Positions 26,653 through 34,919 of a DNA stretch of 64,000 nucleotides are shown one piece after another. The DNA comes from Streptomyces sp. f51 (lineage in GTDB: Bacteria; Actinomycetota; Actinomycetes; Streptomycetales; Streptomycetaceae): positions 3,837,001-3,901,000 of the forward strand of contig NZ_CP149798.1 in the NCBI RefSeq assembly GCF_037940415.1. The letters are read 5' to 3'. Under the pieces are notes generated by a model. It worked only from the letters and a program-made list of their open reading frames with translations, did no database searches and had not been told where the DNA came from. Numbering within the stretch: position 1 is the stretch's first letter; every line of letters begins with the position of its first letter. The position numbers and the translations under genes are program-made.

Positions 26653-28662
26653 GTGCGTGTGCGCAGCATTTCGGCCGGGACGGCGCTCGCGGTCGCCCTC
26701 GGTTCCGTCGTCCTGATGGGGTCGGCCGCGGGCGTCGCCGTCGCCGACAGCAGCGCCGCGCTGCCCATCAGGTCCAGCGGCGACATCGTCGTGGACGGCG
26801 TTCACCAGCGGGTCTTCATCAGTGACCCGTCGGGAGGCAAGGTCGTCGCCACCGACTACAGCGGCAAGGTCGTCGGGACGATCACCTCGCTGCCGCAGGC
26901 CGACGGCCTGGAGCTCTCCGCGGACTCGGCGACGCTCTATGTCGCCGTGCCGGGAACCGACGAGATCGCAGCCGTCGACACGGCGACGCTCACCGTGGCC
27001 GGGCGGTACGCGACGGGTGACGGCACGGACCCGCAGCACCTGGCGCTCGCGGGCGGCAAACTCTGGTTCGGCTACGGCGGCGACGGACACGGCAACATCG
27101 GCTCCCTCGACCTGTCCGGCGGGCAGACGCGGGTTTCGCTCGCCCAGGAGTCCGAGGGGACGTGGAAGGACGCCCCCCTGCTGGACTCGGTACCCGGCGC
27201 TCCCAACACCCTGGCGGCCGGCTCGCGCCAGTACTACTTCACCCTCGGCATCTACGACGTGTCGTCCGGCACGGCCGGCCGGACCGCGTTCCTCGGCGGG
27301 CAGGACGCCGCCATCGGCAACACCGCGGAGGACCTGGCGCTCACCCCGGACGGCACGGAGCTGGTGGTGGCCACCACGGCGGGCGACTTCCAGCAGGTCT
27401 TCCGGACCTCGGACCTGTCGGAGACCATCAGGTATCCGAGCACCTACTGGGCACAGCGGTCGGTGGCCGTCGCGCCGGACGGCCTCGTCGCGGTGGGCTC
27501 CGACACCTACGCGATGTTCCTCCCGCATGTGTCCGTCTACCAGCCCGGTGGCACGGCCCCGAGGCGGACCGCCGACTTCACCGACGAACGAGGTGGAGTA
27601 GCCCAGGAGACCCTGCTCGACCACGGCGACCTCGCTTTCGCGCCCGACAGCAGCCGGCTCTTCGCGGTCACACGCGACCTCCAGAGCTATTACCGCCTGC
27701 GTGTCGTCACCGACCCCGCCAAGGCCGTCACCACCGTCACGGTGAACGCCCCGGCGACGGGGGTCCGTGCCAAGTCGCTGACCGTCTCCGGCAAGGTCAC
27801 GAACACGCTCGGGATACCCGCGGGGACCACCGTCTCGGTCACCCGGACGGATCTGGAGTCCCCGAACGGCAAGGCGCTCCCGGCCGCGACGGTGAAGGCG
27901 GACGGGACCTACTCCTTCACCGACGCCCCGCCCGCGGGCAGCAAGGTCACGTACAAGGTCTCCTACGCCGGCGGCGCCGACCGCACGGCCGCCTCCGCGT
28001 CCGACACGGTCGAGGTCTCCCGGAACTCCGCGACCCTGACCGTGAACAAGAACGGCAACACCTACGCGTACGGCAGCAGCGTGGCGTTCACCGCCCACCT
28101 CGGCACGACGTACAAGAACCGGAAGCTCTCGCTCTACGCGGACACCGCCGGCGACGGCAAGGCCAAGTATCTGGTCAAGACCGGCACGGTCAACAGCGCG
28201 GGCAACCTGTCGGTCACCCTGCCCCTGAAGCGCGACACCACGGTGAGCGCGACCTTCTCCGGCGACGCGCGGACCGCCCCGAAGACGGCCACGAGCTGGG
28301 TGGGCGCACAGGTCAAGGTGTCACTGAGCCTGAGCCGTTCCTACAAGACGGCCACGGTCAGCGGACACACCAGGTACTACTTCCACAAGAAGACCGATCC
28401 GCTCTTCACGACCACGATGACGGCGTACCACGGCCGCGCGCAGAAGCTGGAGATCCAGACCTACTACGGCGGTGCCTGGCGGTCCGGGGGGTACGACTAC
28501 TTCCTGCTCGACTCCAAGGGCAAGTCGCTGGTGGAACTGGGCGGCACGCACCAGACCGGCTACTCGATGCGCGTGCGGTCGTCCTACATCAACAACTCCT
28601 CGAACGACACCGTCAACTCGACCACGCACGGCTCCTGGAAGTACTTCACCTTCACCAGCTGA
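26653..28662 (+). CDS. Exported beta-propeller / Ig-like repeat protein (paralogue B)
   Basis: 669 residues, paralogue of the 20697 gene along most of its length: IVVDGVHQRVFISDPSGG, LELSADSATLYVAVPG and LALAGGKLWFGYGGDG match paralogue A strand by strand, as do the Ig-like region (LTVSGKVTNTLGIPAGTTV, FTAHLGTTYKNRKLSLY) and the C-terminal domain. Sec signal peptide at the N-terminus (GTALAVALGSVVLMGSAAGVAVA). GTG start; a second GTG six bases on is equally possible. Probably surface-associated. Confidence 0.85.
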   Translation: MRVRSISAGTALAVALGSVVLMGSAAGVAVADSSAALPIRSSGDIVVDGVHQRVFISDPSGGKVVATDYSGKVVGTITSLPQADGLELSADSATLYVAVPGTDEIAAVDTATLTVAGRYATGDGTDPQHLALAGGKLWFGYGGDGHGNIGSLDLSGGQTRVSLAQESEGTWKDAPLLDSVPGAPNTLAAGSRQYYFTLGIYDVSSGTAGRTAFLGGQDAAIGNTAEDLALTPDGTELVVATTAGDFQQVFRTSDLSETIRYPSTYWAQRSVAVAPDGLVAVGSDTYAMFLPHVSVYQPGGTAPRRTADFTDERGGVAQETLLDHGDLAFAPDSSRLFAVTRDLQSYYRLRVVTDPAKAVTTVTVNAPATGVRAKSLTVSGKVTNTLGIPAGTTVSVTRTDLESPNGKALPAATVKADGTYSFTDAPPAGSKVTYKVSYAGGADRTAASASDTVEVSRNSATLTVNKNGNTYAYGSSVAFTAHLGTTYKNRKLSLYADTAGDGKAKYLVKTGTVNSAGNLSVTLPLKRDTTVSATFSGDARTAPKTATSWVGAQVKVSLSLSRSYKTATVSGHTRYYFHKKTDPLFTTTMTAYHGRAQKLEIQTYYGGAWRSGGYDYFLLDSKGKSLVELGGTHQTGYSMRVRSSYINNSSNDTVNSTTHGSWKYFTFTS

Positions 28663-28703
28663 GCCCGCCGATCCCCTTCCGTCGTCCCGAACGAGGAATT
28701 CCG

Positions 28704-30185
28704 TTGCGCAGAACAGTCACGGCCATGGCCGTGCTCGCCCCTCTCTTCGCCGTCACTCTCACTCCGGCCACGGCTTCGGCGGCCGCTCCCTACAAGGGGG
28801 CCAACACCGCCGCCGTGCAGGACGACTTCAACGGTGACGGCTATCGCGACCTGGTCGTCGGTGCCCCCTACGCCGCCAATGGTTCGGTGCAGGAAGCCGG
28901 TGCCGTGGTCGTCCTGTACGGATCGGCGTCATCCGTGAGCGCCACGCGTCGGACCGTGATCACGCAGGCGACCGCCGGGATCCCCGGTGCACCCGAGGAC
29001 GGGGACGGGTTCGGCTCGGCCGTCGCCGGCGCCGACCTGGACCGGGACGGGTACGCGGATCTGATCGTCGGCACTCCCGCCGAGGACGTCGACGGCAAGA
29101 AGTCCCGCGGCTCCGTGACCGTCGTGTGGGGTGGGGCCCATGGCTTGCAGGGCGGTTCGAGCATCTCCCCTCCCTCCGGGTTCGGGGACGGTATGACCTC
29201 CTGCGGATTCGGGCTGTCCCTGGCCACGGGAGACATGAACGGGGACGGTGCCCCGGAAATGGGCATCGGCTCGCGCTGCGAGGGGGCCTCCTACACCGGC
29301 CCCTTCACCCGCACCGGGAAGGCCGCCGGCCAGTACCAGGAATGGCGGGCCAACGCCCGCGCTCTGGTGATGGGCGACGTGAACGGCGACGGCAGGGCGG
29401 AACGGTTCTGGCTGCCGGGCCCCTCGGACGACGACATCCGCGGAACCGTGCTCGTCGACAACGGCCCGATCGGCGACGATCCCATGGCGACCTGGCCCAC
29501 GAAACTGCCACTCGCCGACGGTCACGCCGGCCAGATCGGCGACGTCAACGGCGACGGCTACGGCGACCTCGTCACCGGCATCGCGGACGACGACTTCACG
29601 ATGAACGTGCCCGGTGCCGCACACCGCGGCGGCGAGATCCAGGTTCTCTACGGAAGCGCACAAGGCATCACCGCCGACCAGCGGCCGAAGATCTTCCACC
29701 AGGACACGGCGGGGGTTCCCGGCACCGCGGAGAACGGCGACCGCTTCGGTCAGTCGCTCAGCGTCGGCGACGTCAACGCCGATGGGTACGCCGATGTCCT
29801 GGTCGGCGTCCCCGGTGAAGGGGTCGGCGCGCACGGGACGGCAGGCTCGGCCGTCCTGCTGCGCGGCTCCGCCACAGGTCTGACCACGACCAAGGCGGTC
29901 GGATACACCCAGAACACGGCCGACGTGCCCGGCACCGCCGAGACCGGCGACCAGTTCGGAGCGGCGGTTCACCTCGCCGACCTCAACAAGGACGGCAAGG
30001 CCGAGACGGTCGTCGGCGTTCCCACGGAGAACAGTGACGGCTGCCTGTGGATCGCCCGCGGCTCGACCACGGGACCCGTCCTCAGGGGCTCCGCCAGCCT
30101 GTGCGGCACGAGCGCCGGCATCACCGTTCACGGTGTGAAGGGCTACTTCGGAGCAGCACTGACGAGCCCTCACGTCGCTTTCTAG
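28704..30185 (+). CDS. Exported FG-GAP/VCBS repeat protein
   Basis: 493 residues. The TTG start was chosen because GAGGAA stands before it and no ATG or GTG gives a full signal peptide (RRTVTAMAVLAPLFAVTLTPATASA). About seven FG-GAP repeats form an integrin-alpha-like propeller, each with a calcium loop: DFNGDGYRDLVVG, DLDRDGYADLIVG, DMNGDGAPEMGIG, DVNGDGRAERF, DVNGDGYGDLVTG, DVNADGYADVLVG, DLNKDGKAETVVG. It follows paralogue B by 41 bp, perhaps in one transcript. Likely extracellular adhesion or carbohydrate-binding role; no enzyme motif. Confidence 0.88.
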   Translation: MRRTVTAMAVLAPLFAVTLTPATASAAAPYKGANTAAVQDDFNGDGYRDLVVGAPYAANGSVQEAGAVVVLYGSASSVSATRRTVITQATAGIPGAPEDGDGFGSAVAGADLDRDGYADLIVGTPAEDVDGKKSRGSVTVVWGGAHGLQGGSSISPPSGFGDGMTSCGFGLSLATGDMNGDGAPEMGIGSRCEGASYTGPFTRTGKAAGQYQEWRANARALVMGDVNGDGRAERFWLPGPSDDDIRGTVLVDNGPIGDDPMATWPTKLPLADGHAGQIGDVNGDGYGDLVTGIADDDFTMNVPGAAHRGGEIQVLYGSAQGITADQRPKIFHQDTAGVPGTAENGDRFGQSLSVGDVNADGYADVLVGVPGEGVGAHGTAGSAVLLRGSATGLTTTKAVGYTQNTADVPGTAETGDQFGAAVHLADLNKDGKAETVVGVPTENSDGCLWIARGSTTGPVLRGSASLCGTSAGITVHGVKGYFGAALTSPHVAF

Positions 30186-30212
30186 GGCTGTCGGCGAGCC
30201 TCGACAACAAAG

Positions 30213-30239
30213 AACCCCCGGGTCATCGACCCGGGGGTT
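30213..30239. terminator. Rho-independent terminator hairpin
   Basis: Perfect 12-bp stem (AACCCCCGGGTC / GACCCGGGGGTT) with a 3-base loop, followed by T on the + strand. It ends the FG-GAP gene and, read the other way, follows the tRNA-like remnant in the same arrangement as the terminator beside the intact tRNA-Gly. Confidence 0.85.
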
Positions 30240-30243
30240 TCGC

Positions 30244-30296
30244 ATGGAGCGGGTGACGAGAATCGAACGCGCACGCTCGGCTGGGGAAGCCGAGCT
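30244..30296 (-). pseudogene. Truncated tRNA-Gly(CCC)-like remnant
   Basis: Compared with the intact tRNA-Gly at 31981-32054, the 3' half is kept: CCA end, 3' acceptor strand, T arm and anticodon arm (24 identical bases, then scattered differences). The T stem has a mismatch, the anticodon loop reads TTCCCCA, and the D arm and 5' acceptor strand are not recognisable. So it cannot fold as a tRNA and looks like a partial duplication or old attachment-site copy. Confidence 0.7.
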
Positions 30297-30512
30297 GCGC
30301 GGCGGAGCGTCCGGGCCTCGGCCGACGGCGGTCGGCCACGATGGCGGGTCGGTCGGCCGTGTGCCTCCCCGTACCCCTGCCGGCCTGAGCCGGGCCATCC
30401 GGCGGTCGACCGGCTCAAGCCTCGACGGCTGCCGACGCGCGTCTCCGCCGTACCGAATATGACGAACTGTCATAATGCGTCGCATTCCGTCGGTCGGGTC
30501 GAGAGGATTGCT

Positions 30513-31700
30513 GTGACTGTCTGTCAAACCGTGAGGGGGGTGGGCGCGCAGGAGACCCTCCCGTCGTCGGCTCCGCCTGATCTTCGCGTGCGTCGCTCAT
30601 GGTGGGACGGGTTGCTGCGGGCGGTGGTGGCAGGTCTCGTCGTCGTGGCCGGCCTGGCCCTGCCCATGGTGGCCCCGCAGCCCGCCCAGGCCGTGCCGCC
30701 CGGCACCTACGCCTACGTCACCAACTTCAACGCCCACACGGTGTCGGTGATCAACACGGCGACGAACACGGTGGCGGTCACGGTTCCCGTCGGCGCCGGG
30801 CCGTGGGAAGTGGCGGTGTCGCCGAACGGCACCCGCGCCTACGTGACCAACCGCGCCGATGACACGGTGTCCGTGATCAACACCGCGACCGACACGGTCG
30901 TCGCCACCGTCCCCGTCGGCCTTGAGCCCCTGGGGGTGGCGGTGTCGCGCGACGGCACCCGCGTCTACGTCACCAACTTCAGCGCCGACACGGTGTCCGT
31001 GATCAAGACGAACACGAACACGGTCGTCGCCACCGTCCCCGTCGGCGATGCTCCCATCGGGGTGGCGGTGTCGCCGAACGGTACCCGCGCCTACGTCACC
31101 AATTCCGGCGCCGACACGGTGTCCGTGATCAAGACGAACACGAACACGGTCGTCGCCACCGTCCCTGTCGGCGCCTTCCCGTTCGGGGTGGCGGTGTCGC
31201 CGAACAGTACCCGCGCCTACGTCACCGATTTCAACGCCGACACGGTGTCCGTGATCAGAACGGCGACGAACACGGTCGTCGCCACCGTCCCCGTCGGCGA
31301 TGCGCCCCAGGGGGTGGCGGTGTCGCCGAACGGCACCCGCGCCTACGTCACCAACGCCGACGCCGACACGGTGTCCGTGATCAAGACGGCGACGAACGCG
31401 GTCGTCGCCACCATCCCCGTCGGCGACGCGCCTCGAGAGGTGGCGGTGTCGCCGAACGGCACCCGCGCCTACGTCACCAACGCCAACGCCGACACGGTGT
31501 CCGTGATCAACACCGCCACCAACACCGTCGTCGCCACCATCCCCGTAGGCGACCTCCCGTTCGGGGTGGCGATCGGGGTCGTGCCCTGCCCAGGCCACGG
31601 CAAGACGGGTCACGGAAAGTCCGATCACGGCAAGCCGGGTCACGGGAAGTCAGGCCACGACCGGCCGACCACGGCCACCGGTAACTGCACACCGGCATGA
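30513..31700 (+). CDS. Exported YVTN-repeat beta-propeller protein
   Basis: 395 residues. The GTG start was preferred because GAGAGGA lies five bases upstream; an ATG at 30459 would add 18 residues. A long signal region (LLRAVVAGLVVVAGLALPMVAPQPAQA) is followed by seven near-identical 42-residue blades of the form AYVTNxxADTVSVI...TVVATVPVG...GVAVSPNGTR, which close one seven-bladed propeller. A His/Gly/Lys tail (GHGKTGHGKSDHGKPGHGK) ends the protein. Similar proteins occur in archaea and many bacteria as surface-layer or phytase-like propellers. Flanked by tRNA-Gly sequences. Function unknown. Confidence 0.85.
   Translation: MTVCQTVRGVGAQETLPSSAPPDLRVRRSWWDGLLRAVVAGLVVVAGLALPMVAPQPAQAVPPGTYAYVTNFNAHTVSVINTATNTVAVTVPVGAGPWEVAVSPNGTRAYVTNRADDTVSVINTATDTVVATVPVGLEPLGVAVSRDGTRVYVTNFSADTVSVIKTNTNTVVATVPVGDAPIGVAVSPNGTRAYVTNSGADTVSVIKTNTNTVVATVPVGAFPFGVAVSPNSTRAYVTDFNADTVSVIRTATNTVVATVPVGDAPQGVAVSPNGTRAYVTNADADTVSVIKTATNAVVATIPVGDAPREVAVSPNGTRAYVTNANADTVSVINTATNTVVATIPVGDLPFGVAIGVVPCPGHGKTGHGKSDHGKPGHGKSGHDRPTTATGNCTPA
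30711..31580. repeat. Seven tandem 126-bp coding repeats
   Basis: In-frame units of 126 bp encode the YVTN blades. Conservation at the DNA level is high (GACACGGTGTCCGTGATCA, GTGGCGGTGTCGCCGAAC in nearly every unit), indicating recent expansion or gene conversion. Confidence 0.85.
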
Positions 31701-31944
31701 CGAACGCCCCGGCGCCGGCCGCCACCCTCGGACCACCGACGCCGGGGCACCCCGTGACCACGCGACCCCACACCACGGCCCGCCGCACCCGCACGTTCTC
31801 GTGGCAACCCCAGACAATCATCGCGCTGCCCGGCAAGGTCCCCGGAACGTGATCGACCCGGGGCCTTGTCGGCAGGTCCGGCGGCCATCGTCCTCTCGCT
31901 CACAGAGCATGAGGCCGCCAGACTTCCCAGTCGCGGCGGACAGC

Positions 31945-31974
31945 AAAAAAGGCCCGGGTCGGTGACCTGGGCCT
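31945..31974 (-). terminator. Terminator of tRNA-Gly
   Basis: On the minus strand, immediately after the tRNA, a 10-bp stem (GGCCCaGGTC / GACCcGGGCC, one wobble pair) with a 3-base loop is followed by six T residues: a classical Rho-independent terminator. Confidence 0.85.
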
Positions 31975-31980
31975 CTGTCA

Positions 31981-32054
31981 TGGAGCGGGTGACGAGAATC
32001 GAACTCGCACTCTCAGCTTGGGAAGCTGATGTTCTACCACTAAACTACACCCGC
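31981..32054 (-). tRNA. tRNA-Gly (anticodon CCC)
   Basis: Folds fully on the minus strand: acceptor GCGGGTG/CACCCGC, D arm with TAGTGGTAGAA, anticodon stem TCAGC/GCTGA with loop TTCCCAA (anticodon CCC), T arm GCGAG-TTCGATT-CTCGT, discriminator T, encoded CCA. Reads GGG glycine codons. A decayed copy of its 3' half lies 1.7 kb away. Confidence 0.95.
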
Positions 32055-32323
32055 GTAAGACGCCGGTTGGGCCGGTGTCCAATGCCCGCTCACTGTACCT
32101 CATGCCCGGCCCCGGGCGTCGAAGCCGCGGGGGCCGCTGCGCGTTTCGGAGCGTGGATGCGGCTGCGGGGGACCGGAGTTGGGGCGTACGGTGGGGGCGT
32201 TCAAGTGGGCCCGGGCGGGGCCGGAGTGCCGCCTGGAGAGCCATCCCTTTGATCCCGTAATGTGGCTTTCGTTGTCAGGGCATCAGCCCGACGCAGCTCT
32301 TGGGGAAGGGACTCTGGGACTTG

Positions 32324-32497
32324 ATGGAGCGCACCGTCGTCCGTTGTGCCGAGGGGCACGTGTTCAGCACCGCTTCGTTCCCGATGCAGCAGGCCGAGCG
32401 GCTCGGCCCCGGCCGGCTGCTCCGGTGTCCGCGGTGCGCCCGGCTCCGCAGTGTGGTGCCGGTGGCCCTGGAGAGGGCGGCCGTGTCGGAGCAGTAG
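32324..32497 (+). CDS. Small zinc-ribbon-like protein
   Basis: 57 residues. Cys/His pattern CAEGHVF...CPRCARL gives a possible zinc site (CxxGH...CxxC). No signal peptide. ATG 32324 gives MERTVVRC; a TTG at 32300 would extend it by eight residues. It lies 82 bp upstream of dcd on the same strand. Looks like a conserved streptomycete small protein; function unknown. Confidence 0.65.
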   Translation: MERTVVRCAEGHVFSTASFPMQQAERLGPGRLLRCPRCARLRSVVPVALERAAVSEQ

Positions 32498-32579
32498 GAC
32501 GCGCGAGCAGTTGCCGTGGTTCGGGCGCGCGGGTCGTCACGATTGTCGTGGCCCCGCGCGCCTTGCGTATCCTCAGGAC

Positions 32580-33155
32580 GTGCTTCTCTCTGACAAGGAC
32601 ATCCGGGCCGAGATCGACGCCGGGCGGGTCCGGATCGATCCCTACGACGAATCCATGGTGCAGCCGTCGAGCATCGACGTGCGGCTCGACCGCTACTTCC
32701 GGGTGTTCGAGAATCACCGCTACCCCCACATCGACCCCTCGGTCGAGCAGGCGGACCTCACGCGGCTCGTCGAACCCGAGGGCGACGAACCGTTCATCCT
32801 CCACCCTGGAGAGTTCGTCCTCGCCAGTACGTACGAGGTCATCTCGCTGCCCGACGACCTCGCCTCGCGGCTCGAGGGCAAGAGCTCCCTGGGACGGCTG
32901 GGCCTGGTCACCCACTCCACCGCGGGGTTCATCGACCCCGGGTTCTCCGGGCACGTCACCCTTGAGCTGTCGAACCTCGCCACCCTGCCGATCAAGCTGT
33001 GGCCGGGAATGAAGATCGGGCAGCTGTGCATGTTCCGGCTCAGCTCGCCGGCCGAGTTCCCGTACGGCAGCGAACGCTACGGCTCCCGCTACCAGGGCCA
33101 GCGCGGGCCGACCCCCTCGCGGTCCTTCCTGAACTTCCACCGCACCCAGGTCTGA
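32580..33155 (+). CDS. dcd: dCTP deaminase
   Basis: Hydrolytic deamination of dCTP toward dUMP supply for thymidylate synthesis. 191 residues, the normal family length. Characteristic segments: [40 protein letters not shown] (triphosphate binding), [21 protein letters not shown] (catalytic Glu in TLE), and the C-terminal [17 protein letters not shown]. Actinobacterial members can be bifunctional, making dUMP directly; not decidable here. GTG lies six bases after TATCCT with no ribosome site, suggesting a leaderless transcript. Ten bases separate it from the phosphoribosyltransferase gene. Confidence 0.94.
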   Translation: MLLSDKDIRAEIDAGRVRIDPYDESMVQPSSIDVRLDRYFRVFENHRYPHIDPSVEQADLTRLVEPEGDEPFILHPGEFVLASTYEVISLPDDLASRLEGKSSLGRLGLVTHSTAGFIDPGFSGHVTLELSNLATLPIKLWPGMKIGQLCMFRLSSPAEFPYGSERYGSRYQGQRGPTPSRSFLNFHRTQV

Positions 33156-33165
33156 GGCGATGACC

Positions 33166-33663
33166 ATGTCCGCCGCGCGCGAGAACCTCACCTACGAGAA
33201 GTTCGGCGTCGCCGTACGCGAGCTCGCCCAGACCATCGCCGACGACGGGTACGAGCCCGACATCGTGCTCTCGATCGCCCGGGGCGGCGTCTTCGTCGCG
33301 GGCGGGCTCGCCTACGCGCTCGACTGCAAGAACATCCACCTCGTGAACGTCGAGTTCTACACGGGGGTGGGGACGACGCTGGAGATGCCGGTCATGCTCG
33401 CGCCCGTCCCCAACGCGATCGACTTCTCCGAGAAGAAGGTCCTGATCACCGACGACGTCGCCGACACGGGCAAGACGCTCAAGCTCGTGCACGACTTCTG
33501 CGTGGGCGAGGTCGCCGAGGTCCGCAGCGCCGTGATCTACGAGAAGACCCAGTCGCTCGTGAAGTGCGAGTACGTCTGGAAGCGCACGGACGAGTGGATC
33601 AACTTCCCGTGGAGCGTCGAACCCCCGGTGGTCCGCCGCGACGGGCAGGTGCTCGACTCGTAG
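33166..33663 (+). CDS. Purine-type phosphoribosyltransferase
   Basis: 165 residues, type I PRTase fold. The PRPP loop is VLITDDVADTGKTLKLV; upstream IVLSIARGGVFVAGGLAYAL is the first conserved strand-loop. FYTGVG and the C-terminal KCEYVWKRTDEWINFPW (nucleobase-side hood) recall xanthine/hypoxanthine PRTases. Transfers phosphoribose to a purine base in salvage. It probably shares a transcript with dcd, making a nucleotide-metabolism pair. ATG 33166 was preferred (GAGGCG at proper distance); ATG 33160 is six bases earlier. Confidence 0.85.
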   Translation: MSAARENLTYEKFGVAVRELAQTIADDGYEPDIVLSIARGGVFVAGGLAYALDCKNIHLVNVEFYTGVGTTLEMPVMLAPVPNAIDFSEKKVLITDDVADTGKTLKLVHDFCVGEVAEVRSAVIYEKTQSLVKCEYVWKRTDEWINFPWSVEPPVVRRDGQVLDS

Positions 33664-33710
33664 GCCGGTGGTGTCGTCGCGGCCGTTGGCGGGCGGGACG
33701 GGTGATGGGG

Positions 33711-33745
33711 GAAGGGGCTCCCGGCGATGTGCCGGGAGCCCCTTC
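33711..33745. terminator. Bidirectional terminator
   Basis: Perfect 15-bp stem (GAAGGGGCTCCCGGC / GCCGGGAGCCCCTTC) with a 5-base loop between two convergent genes, the phosphoribosyltransferase and the Yip1-type gene. Confidence 0.9.
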
Positions 33746-33783
33746 TCGTGTGCCCTGCGCGGGCGCGTGTGCCGTCGTCGGCG

Positions 33784-34740
33784 TCAGAACGTGCCCAGCT
33801 TGATGATCGACAGGATGGCGATCAGCTGAATGGATGACGCGGCGAGCGCCTTGGGCCACGGGAGGTCGTGGGACTTGCCGACCATCAGGGTCAGCAGGGC
33901 GCCCGCGGCGACCCAGGTGATCCAGCCGAGGAGCTTGACGAACGACGCGTCGCCGCCGAGGAACATGGCGAACAGCAGCCGCGGGGTGTCCGTGATGGAC
34001 ATGACCAGCATGGAGAGGCCGACCGTGGGCTGCCAGGCGCCGTCGCCGCCGAGCTGGCGGGCCAGGGTGTGGGTGACCACGCCCAGGACGAACGTGCTGA
34101 GCACGAGGGCCACAGCGGTCGTCAGGACGATCGGGACGGCGTTGGAGAGGGTCGCGTTGATCGCGTCCTGGCGGGCGCCGTCGAAGCCGAAGACGGCCAG
34201 CAGACCGTAGAGGAACGTCACGATCAGGGCCGGGGCCCACATCGTGTAGTCACGCATCTGGAGGAAGGTCCGGTTCGGGGCCGTCACTATGCCCTTGAGC
34301 AGGTCCTTCCAGTGCAGCCGCGGGCCGACCGGCGGAGCGGCGGCCTGGCCCGCCCGGTAGGTGTCCCCCTGGGAGTAGGGGTCCTCGCCGATCGAGAAGG
34401 CCTGCGTGTGGCCGGGGCTGTTCGCCGCGTACGGGTCCGGGCCCTGCTGCGGGTGGCCGTCGCCGAAGTACTCCGGCTCGCCCTGGGGCCAGCCCTGCTG
34501 CCCGCCGGGGTGGGGCTGTCCGCCCTGCCGCCCGCCGTACTGCGGCTGTCCGCCGTACGGCTGCTGTCTCCCGTACTGCGGCCGCGAGGGCGCGGGCGGG
34601 TAGCCGTACGGCTGCTGCCCGCCTCCCTGGGGGGGTTGCTGCCCGCTCCCCTGGGAGGACTGTCCGTACGGTTGTTGTTGCGGTCGCCCTTGCGGGGCGC
34701 GGTTGTCCCGGCCCCCGCGTCCGATCCTGAATCCAGCCAC
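33784..34740 (-). CDS. Yip1-family-type membrane protein with Gln/Gly/Tyr-rich N-terminus
   Basis: 318 residues. The first 150 residues are a disordered Gln/Gly/Pro/Tyr-rich region (repeats of QQPYG and GQPQYGG). Then comes the Yip1-like domain: WKDLLKGIVTAPNRTFLQM followed by five transmembrane helices (WAPALIVTFLYGLLAVFGF, AVPIVLTTAVALVLSTFVLG, VGLSMLVMSITDTPRLLFAM, LLGWITWVAAGALLTLMVG, AASSIQLIAILSII). The GTG at 34740 was chosen because streptomycete homologues, as I recall, start AGFRIGRG; an ATG at 34821 is possible. Role in bacteria unknown. Confidence 0.78.
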   Translation of the reverse strand: MAGFRIGRGGRDNRAPQGRPQQQPYGQSSQGSGQQPPQGGGQQPYGYPPAPSRPQYGRQQPYGGQPQYGGRQGGQPHPGGQQGWPQGEPEYFGDGHPQQGPDPYAANSPGHTQAFSIGEDPYSQGDTYRAGQAAAPPVGPRLHWKDLLKGIVTAPNRTFLQMRDYTMWAPALIVTFLYGLLAVFGFDGARQDAINATLSNAVPIVLTTAVALVLSTFVLGVVTHTLARQLGGDGAWQPTVGLSMLVMSITDTPRLLFAMFLGGDASFVKLLGWITWVAAGALLTLMVGKSHDLPWPKALAASSIQLIAILSIIKLGTF

Positions 34741-34880
34741 GTTATCGAACGTACCTGGTCCCGAAGAGTGACGTGCCGGGGCCGGGGCAACGGGCCCGGC
34801 ATTGGGTCCGAGCTGTGACATCCCCTAAGGGACACCGCGACCGGCCCGTACGGGAGCCCTGTTCGACCGAATGCCCTGGT

Positions 34881-34912
34881 GGACGGGCCGCAGGGTGACA
34901 GGCGGCCCGTCC
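34881..34912. terminator. Terminator of the minus-strand FG-GAP gene
   Basis: Perfect 11-bp stem (GGACGGGCCGC / GCGGCCCGTCC), 10-base loop, eight bases beyond the stop codon of the FG-GAP gene; the T-run is absent, as is common in streptomycetes. Confidence 0.75.
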
Positions 34913-34919
34913 GGACGGA

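Larger units (their letters stand above)
30186..30512. other. Intergenic region with terminator and tRNA remnant
   Basis: Besides the hairpin and tRNA-like remnant it contains a less GC-rich stretch near 30455-30500 (CCGAATATGACGAACTGTCATAATGC) that probably holds the promoter of the YVTN gene, with CATAAT (30471-30476) as a possible -10. Confidence 0.5.

Noticed and set aside
30244..30296. Second functional tRNA-Gly
   Set aside because: The T stem has a mismatch and the D arm and 5' acceptor strand cannot be found; only the 3' half resembles the tRNA.
30711..31580. Regularly spaced repeats that could suggest a CRISPR array
   Set aside because: Unit length is 126 bp, in-frame, coding for YVTN propeller blades; there are no unique 30-40 bp spacers and no cas genes.
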